Of a stretch of DNA of 28,512 nucleotides, positions 24,445-28,512 are shown in pieces. Numbering within the stretch: the stretch's first letter is position 1; each line of letters begins with the position of its first letter. Source of the DNA: JANXSD01 sp043758125 (lineage in GTDB: Bacteria > Bacteroidota > Bacteroidia > AKYH767-A > OLB10); contig JAYVOC010000150.1 of the NCBI GenBank assembly GCA_043758125.1, positions 1 through 28,512 of the forward strand, given 5' to 3'. The notes below the pieces were generated by a model. It made no database searches and was not told where the DNA came from. It was given only the letters and a program-made list of their open reading frames with translations. The position numbers and the translations under genes were made by a program.

Positions 24445-24660
24445 AATAACAAGGCTCCACATTACTGTGGAGCCTGTTTCGATTAACTAATAACATGTAC
24501 TAGCTAATGCATGAACAACAAAACCCTTTCTGAGTACAATAGTATATCATGCATTTTAGATATCAAGGGACAAATGATTAGTAAAATGGAAATTGAAAAT
24601 CAAGGCTTTTTCTAATAAAGCAATACAAATAATAATTATAATGTTGATTTTTAATACTTT
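24445..24660 (+). repeat. Hairpin module C, divergent
   Basis: Has a different hairpin, GGCTCCACA / TGTGGAGCC with loop TTAC (24453-24474), that could also be a terminator. It keeps an exact ATCAAGGGACAAA box at 24560, 107 bases from the hairpin start as in module B, and TTGATTTTTAATACTT near 24644. The middle does not align, so membership is uncertain. Confidence 0.4.
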
Positions 24661-24746
24661 GTGTAAATTTAAAATTTTAATTTTAGGAACTTTATTTGAT
24701 TAATTTAGCAGTAAATTATAATTTGAAATTCTCAAATCAAGTCGGC

Positions 24747-24779
24747 AAAAAAAAACATGTCCATTAAGAACATGTTTTT
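24747..24779 (-). terminator. Terminator of the 71-residue exported protein gene
   Basis: AAAAACATGT (24751-24760) pairs with ACATGTTTTT (24770-24779). On the minus strand the hairpin is followed by an uninterrupted T run, 21 bases after the stop of the gene at 24800. Confidence 0.8.
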
Positions 24780-24799
24780 AAATTAATAACCATATATTG

Positions 24800-25015
24800 T
24801 TATTTACGAACTAACCTATAAGTGCCATTTGAATCTTTAACCAAATAATACGTGTCAGGTGGTAGGTTATTAGTAACACAGCCCCCAGTACCGTTTGTAA
24901 CTCCAATGGCATAAGTTGCTCCAGTATTAGAATCAATTACGATTACAGGTTTGTCATTCTTTGAACCTGAATATAGCCCAAGAGCTAGTAATAGACGTAG
25001 AATTATTTCTAACAT
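24800..25015 (-). CDS. Small exported protein of unknown function
   Basis: A 71-residue protein with a hydrophobic N-terminus (MLEIILRLLLALGLYSGS) that fits a short signal peptide or anchor, and a mature part of about 50 residues: KPVIVIDSNTGATYAIGVTN and LPPDTYYLVKDSNGTYRLV, likely a small beta domain with glycine/asparagine turns. I do not know the family. Promoter (25038-25067) and terminator (24747-24779) are both well formed, which strongly supports a real, independently transcribed gene. It is divergent from the 516-residue helical-repeat gene and shares a palindrome-bearing intergenic region with it. Confidence 0.7.
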   Translation of the reverse strand: MLEIILRLLLALGLYSGSKNDKPVIVIDSNTGATYAIGVTNGTGGCVTNNLPPDTYYLVKDSNGTYRLVRK

Positions 25016-25026
25016 ATTTTGGAAGA

Positions 25027-25040
25027 TTGTGTGAACACAA
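25027..25040. promoter_or_regulatory. Operator-like palindrome in the divergent promoter region
   Basis: TTGTGT and ACACAA form a perfect 6-base inverted repeat around GA. The site overlaps the -7 element and the expected start point of the minus-strand promoter, so a bound regulator would block the 71-residue gene. Confidence 0.5.
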
Positions 25041-25067
25041 AATTATAAATATTTATTAGAATTGCAA
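25038..25067 (-). promoter_or_regulatory. Bacteroidota-type promoter of the 71-residue gene
   Basis: On the minus strand TTG (25065-25067) and TAATTTTG (25038-25045, perfect TAnnTTTG) are separated by 19 bases, normal spacing. Transcription would start near 25031, giving a leader of about 16 bases. Confidence 0.7.
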
Positions 25068-25074
25068 GGAATTT

Positions 25075-26625
25075 ATGAAAAACTTACAGATAGTATTTAG
25101 AATTTTAGAGGCATTACTTCCAAAAGAAAGAAAAGTCTTCAAAAGGTTTATTCGTTTGTTTGAGAATGATGAAGCTGTTCACAGCTTGTCAATTAAACTT
25201 TATGATTTACTACTTAAATATGGTGGAACTAAGGATGAAGAATTTTTTATTTCAAAATTATATGGTAATGTTAATGAAAGGGCAAATGAATCATTTAGAA
25301 AATTGTTAGATAGGTTCAGAGATAAGTTGTACGAATCTATGATTTTAGACACAAATATCTTAAATGCAAGTTATTATATAGATGTAGTTTCTGCTACTTT
25401 ACAAGCTAAAAAAAATACTGCGGTAATATACGCCGTATTATTAAGAGGAGTAAGTATAAATGAGAAAAAACGATTACTTAATCAAGCAATTAATCAATGT
25501 AAAGAATTTGAGCTATTTGATGAGTTAGTAATATTTTTAAAATTATATTTTGAAGATGTTGATTATGTTATTGGTTACCAAAAAACGAAAAATAGAATTG
25601 AAGAGATTGAGTATGCGATTGATTGTTCTAAGGCAGTGTTTAAGGTAAGATGTTTAGTAGCTTTTTTCATTCAAGACGTTCAACATAAATCATTGGATCA
25701 AAAATCATTTATTATTGAAATAAAAAATTCAGTTGATACTGCGAAATTGATATATGATCAATTTAAAATTAAAATAATCCTTTATAATTACTTTTTATTA
25801 AAAGCACAATATGAGCATTACATTCATAATTATTTAAGTGCAGTTGAAACACTAAATGAAATGACTGAACTTGTATTAAATACAAAATGTTTATTTACTA
25901 GAAACCGAATTACTGTTTGTTATACCAATTTAGCTTATACGCAAAATCATTTATATAGATTTGAGGATTCTTTGAATAGTATGGTAAGTGCTAGAACGTA
26001 TTATCAAAATCAGAAATTAGAATTTCAAAATTATTACAAAGAAGCAGAGGTTTTTTCATTTATTTATTTGTTGAAATATGATGAAGCTGATTCTCTATTA
26101 AATGAAATTATTGAAACTGGATTATCTATGCAGCCTGAATTTAGTAGTAGAAGTTTTTATTTGCATGCAATTGTTAAATTTCTTGCGGGGGATTATAAAA
26201 AATCATTTAAGTTATTGCAGGAAACTAGGGAGATTGAAAATGACAAAGAGGGATGGAATATTGGCATCAGGATGTTACAAATATTTTTGACATTGGAAAC
26301 AGAAAAAGTTGATTTAGCGGATCAGCGGATTGAAAGTTTACGTAAGCATATAGAGCGAACTACGAAGATGAAATCTGTGCGCAAGCGTGACGTAGTCATT
26401 TTTCGACTGTTAAACCATCTGTCACGCTCTGGATTTGATTTTCAGGAAGTGTGGGAAGATCGTCAAAAGGACTTTATCTTGTTATCCTCCAATGATCCCG
26501 ATTACCGATGGATTCCAAGAAGTCATGAATTGATTTTATTTGAACAGTGGTTTGAAGCCAAAGTAAATGGTATGCATTATCGCCCTAAATTTCCACAGCC
26601 TATTGCAGATGAAAAAGTTGATTAA
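25075..26625 (+). CDS. Large helical-repeat (TPR-like) protein of unknown function
   Basis: A 516-residue, nearly all-alpha protein without signal peptide. The start is backed by AAGGA five bases before the ATG. The N-terminal 85 residues (LLPKERKVFKRFIRLFENDE, ESFRKLLDRFRDKLYESMIL) resemble the opening domain of a Bacteroidota group of about 500-residue helical proteins of unknown role. Residues about 130-420 form degenerate TPR-like helix pairs, for example NRITVCYTNLAYTQNHLYRF and RSFYLHAIVKFLAGDYKKSF. The last 110 residues (VVIFRLLNHLSRSGFDFQEV, YRWIPRSHELILFEQWFEAK) are encoded by DNA of much higher GC than the rest. Probably a cytosolic scaffold or regulator; paralogues elsewhere in the genome are likely. 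Divergent from the 71-residue gene. Confidence 0.8.
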   Translation: MKNLQIVFRILEALLPKERKVFKRFIRLFENDEAVHSLSIKLYDLLLKYGGTKDEEFFISKLYGNVNERANESFRKLLDRFRDKLYESMILDTNILNASYYIDVVSATLQAKKNTAVIYAVLLRGVSINEKKRLLNQAINQCKEFELFDELVIFLKLYFEDVDYVIGYQKTKNRIEEIEYAIDCSKAVFKVRCLVAFFIQDVQHKSLDQKSFIIEIKNSVDTAKLIYDQFKIKIILYNYFLLKAQYEHYIHNYLSAVETLNEMTELVLNTKCLFTRNRITVCYTNLAYTQNHLYRFEDSLNSMVSARTYYQNQKLEFQNYYKEAEVFSFIYLLKYDEADSLLNEIIETGLSMQPEFSSRSFYLHAIVKFLAGDYKKSFKLLQETREIENDKEGWNIGIRMLQIFLTLETEKVDLADQRIESLRKHIERTTKMKSVRKRDVVIFRLLNHLSRSGFDFQEVWEDRQKDFILLSSNDPDYRWIPRSHELILFEQWFEAKVNGMHYRPKFPQPIADEKVD

Positions 26626-26668
26626 TCTGATCTCAAGAATCGAAATTATACACTTCAATGATTTCTGT

Positions 26669-26682
26669 GAACAAGATTGTTC
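26669..26682. promoter_or_regulatory. Palindrome upstream of the C25 protease gene
   Basis: GAACAA and TTGTTC form a perfect 6-base inverted repeat around GA, 73 bases before the protease ATG. Possible operator; no promoter was placed next to it with confidence. The same 6-GA-6 layout occurs at 25027-25040, but the half-sites differ. Confidence 0.3.
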
Positions 26683-26723
26683 GTTAAAACTAATAAATTC
26701 ATAAAAGTTCCCGCAATTAACTT

Positions 26724-26731
26724 TACTTTAG
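26724..26731 (+). promoter_or_regulatory. Possible -7 element of the C25 protease gene
   Basis: TACTTTAG matches TAnnTTTG except at one position and ends 24 bases before the ATG at 26756. No -33 box was found. Confidence 0.3.
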
Positions 26732-26755
26732 CTACATAAATCAATAATCATTTTT

Positions 26756-28512
26756 ATGAGAGCAAAAAGTCGGATTTCGTTAGTTACTTTTCTGTTTGTT
26801 ACTTTTCTTACTAACTCGCTCTTCTCTCAAGATTGGATTTCTATGGGCAAAGAAAAAGCTACTCCAGTATCAATACATTTAATCAAATCAGATATTGAAA
26901 CATCTGAAATTGAATTTAATTTAGGAGGTTATTTCATGACAAAAGCCTCTGGTAATGAAAATGAATTTGTGATTTCTACTCCGGGAACAAATTCTTTTTT
27001 AGAAAAAGGTTCTCCTGATTTATCTAAGGTAGCATGCTCAGTGATTATTCCTGATCAAGGATCAATGAAAGTGGAAGTAATATCTTCAGAATTTCGTGAT
27101 TTTGAAAACATAGCTATCGCGCCATCAAAAGGAAACCTTACAAGAAATCTAAATCCATCTGAAATAGCTTTAGTAAAAGGCGATTTGTATGCAATAAATA
27201 ATTTTTGGCCTAAATCCATTGCTAATTTAAATCAACCGTATATTCTTCGTGATTATCGTGCCGTGCCCATTTTTTTTAACCCTTTTCAATATAATCCCGT
27301 TACAAAAACATTACGTGTATTTTCGCAAATTAAAGTTAAAATATCTCATGTAAATGACCTTAACGGAATCAATGAATTTACTCGTCTTAAACCGTTACTG
27401 AAAATAGATCCAGAGTATGCTGCAATTTATAACCGTCAATTTTTAAATCATAATTCGGTACAGTATGTTCCACTTGGGGAGCAAGGCGATTTATTAATTA
27501 TTTGTTATTCACAATGGATGAATTTGATGCAACCGTTGGTCGACTGGAAAATAAAAAAAGGAATTCATACAACTTTAGTAGATATCAATAATGCTGGTGG
27601 AAGTAGTGCTCTTGGCGTGCAAAATTTTATCGCAAATTATTACCTTACTCATAATCTTACGTACGTACTTTTAGTTGGTGATATTACTCAAGTTCCGAGT
27701 TTATATTCTGCTGGTGGAGTGTCGGATCCTGTTTATGGTTTTATCTCTGGAAATGATGCATATTCAGAAGTTTTTATAGGAAGGTTTTCTGCTGAATTTC
27801 CACAAGATGTTACCACACAAGTTGATCGTACTTTGAATTATGAAATGTTTGCAGATACCTCTCAAATTGGGTATTCAAATGCTGTTGTAATTGGTAGTAA
27901 TCAAGGACCTGGTGATGATGGTGAAATGGATTGGGAACATGCGCATAATATGGGAACTGATTTTTTAAGTTTTAATTACACCCAATTAACAGAACTTTAT
28001 GATAGCACTCATCTCGGAACTAATGATGCACCTGGAGATCCTACAAGCCAAGATTTAGTAAATTCAATTAATTCAGGGGCTGGAGTGATTACTTATACAG
28101 GTCATGGGAGTAGTACAAGTTTTGGAACAACTGGCTTCTCTTCCACTAATATTTCGAGCTTAACTACTCAACCTAATTTACCAATTATTTGGTCGGTTGC
28201 ATGTGTAAATGGTGATTTCGCTCAAACTACAGGCCCTTGTTTAGCTGAAACTTTTTTGCGTTCAAAAAATAATGGATTAAATGCTGGTGCTGCTGCAACA
28301 TTTATGGCATCCATCAATCAAACATGGAATCCACCAATGGATGCACAGGATGAAATGGTGGATATTTTAACACATCAAGACACAAGTAATTTTAAAAGAT
28401 CGTTTGCTGGATTATCGTTTAATGGTTGTTTTCACATGAATGATCAATATGGAAATCAAGGAGCAGAGATGACCAGCACATGGCATGTTTTCGGTGATCC
28501 AACTCTAGATGT
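26756..28512 (+). CDS. Gingipain R-like C25 cysteine protease, 3' end outside window
   Basis: The first 585 codons of a C25 protease, open to the window end. It begins with a signal peptide (RISLVTFLFVTFLTNSLFSQ). A propeptide-like region spans about residues 25-230, including LRDYRAVPIFFNPFQYNP, and the caspase-like catalytic domain follows (GDLLIICYSQWMNLMQPLVD, YVLLVGDITQVPS). The catalytic histidine is H450 in VITYTGHGSSTSF and the nucleophile is C483 in WSVACVNGDFAQT; their 33-residue spacing equals that of His211 and Cys244 of RgpB. INQTWNPPMDAQDEM, FAGLSFNGCFHMND and TWHVFGDPTLDV also match gingipain R closely. Such proteases are secreted by the type IX system; the C-terminal sorting domain would lie beyond the window. 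Trypsin-like (Arg) specificity is likely but not certain. Confidence 0.92.
   Translation, partial: MRAKSRISLVTFLFVTFLTNSLFSQDWISMGKEKATPVSIHLIKSDIETSEIEFNLGGYFMTKASGNENEFVISTPGTNSFLEKGSPDLSKVACSVIIPDQGSMKVEVISSEFRDFENIAIAPSKGNLTRNLNPSEIALVKGDLYAINNFWPKSIANLNQPYILRDYRAVPIFFNPFQYNPVTKTLRVFSQIKVKISHVNDLNGINEFTRLKPLLKIDPEYAAIYNRQFLNHNSVQYVPLGEQGDLLIICYSQWMNLMQPLVDWKIKKGIHTTLVDINNAGGSSALGVQNFIANYYLTHNLTYVLLVGDITQVPSLYSAGGVSDPVYGFISGNDAYSEVFIGRFSAEFPQDVTTQVDRTLNYEMFADTSQIGYSNAVVIGSNQGPGDDGEMDWEHAHNMGTDFLSFNYTQLTELYDSTHLGTNDAPGDPTSQDLVNSINSGAGVITYTGHGSSTSFGTTGFSSTNISSLTTQPNLPIIWSVACVNGDFAQTTGPCLAETFLRSKNNGLNAGAAATFMASINQTWNPPMDAQDEMVDILTHQDTSNFKRSFAGLSFNGCFHMNDQYGNQGAEMTSTWHVFGDPTLD

Larger units (their letters stand above)
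23587..24799. other. 1.2-kb gene-free region with hairpin modules
   Basis: No convincing ORF is present; the longest open frame, minus strand 23666-23920, runs through the first module and its hairpin and is judged spurious. The region carries three diverged modules (listed separately), a plus-strand TAGTTTTG element at 23629-23636 that matches the -7 consensus and points into the region, and the terminator of the 71-residue gene at its right end. It could encode structured RNA or be a nest of small mobile repeats. Confidence 0.6.

Noticed and set aside
23765..24660. CRISPR array
   Set aside because: Repeat units are about 330 bases apart, strongly diverged and few; no short identical repeats with regular spacers and no cas genes.

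Overview
The window is AT-rich chromosomal DNA of a member of the Bacteroidota, probably from the Chitinophagales/Sphingobacteriales side. I infer this from family content and signals: a gingipain-type C25 peptidase, a ComA-like phosphosulfolactate synthase, a TIGR02757/DUF2400 protein, Bacteroidota-style UvrA, many exported proteins with signal peptides ending in AQ, and repeated matches to the Bacteroidota -7 promoter element TAnnTTTG. No rRNA, tRNA, CRISPR array or phage structural gene was seen.

Layout. (1) 36-2601, minus strand: a tightly coupled operon TPR protein - ComA-like synthase - rhodanese, joined by two 4-base start/stop overlaps. (2) 2762-5355: an atypical SDR oxidoreductase, then a small accessory patch with a frame-disrupted IS1-family transposase, a DUF2335 membrane protein and an overlapping unknown ORF. 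(3) 5643-9709, plus strand: an exported protein with three internal repeats behind a well-formed promoter that carries a palindrome, then a DinB-like protein, a polytopic membrane protein and two exported thioredoxin-fold proteins. A long stem-loop closes the run. (4) 9838-19765, housekeeping: uvrA with a 19-base palindrome in its leader, an M48 CAAX-type protease, an FAD oxidoreductase with an exported beta-propeller protein, a membrane protein coupled to uvrB, and an FKBP-type lipoprotein isomerase with a strong terminator. (5) 19777-23586: a small ORF, an exported low-complexity protein, a three-gene operon of small exported proteins (one TPR, one with six cysteines), and a TIGR02757 protein. 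(6) 23587-24799: 1.2 kb without a convincing gene, holding three diverged modules of about 200 bases, each with a hairpin at one end and boxes at conserved spacing. (7) 24800-26625: a divergent pair, a 71-residue exported peptide and a 516-residue helical-repeat protein, around a shared promoter region with an operator-like palindrome; the large gene changes sharply in base composition near 26290. (8) 26756 to the window end: a gingipain R-like C25 protease, cut by the window edge.

How the parts may work together. Rhodanese plus ComA suggests a sulfur/sulfonate route. UvrA and UvrB supply two of the three nucleotide-excision-repair subunits, in separate transcription units of opposite direction. 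The exported thioredoxin-fold, FKBP and M48 proteins fit envelope protein folding and quality control. The C25 protease would normally be a type IX secretion substrate, but its C-terminal sorting domain lies outside the window. The least explained stretch is 23587-26625, where the hairpin modules sit directly next to the divergent 71-residue/516-residue pair.
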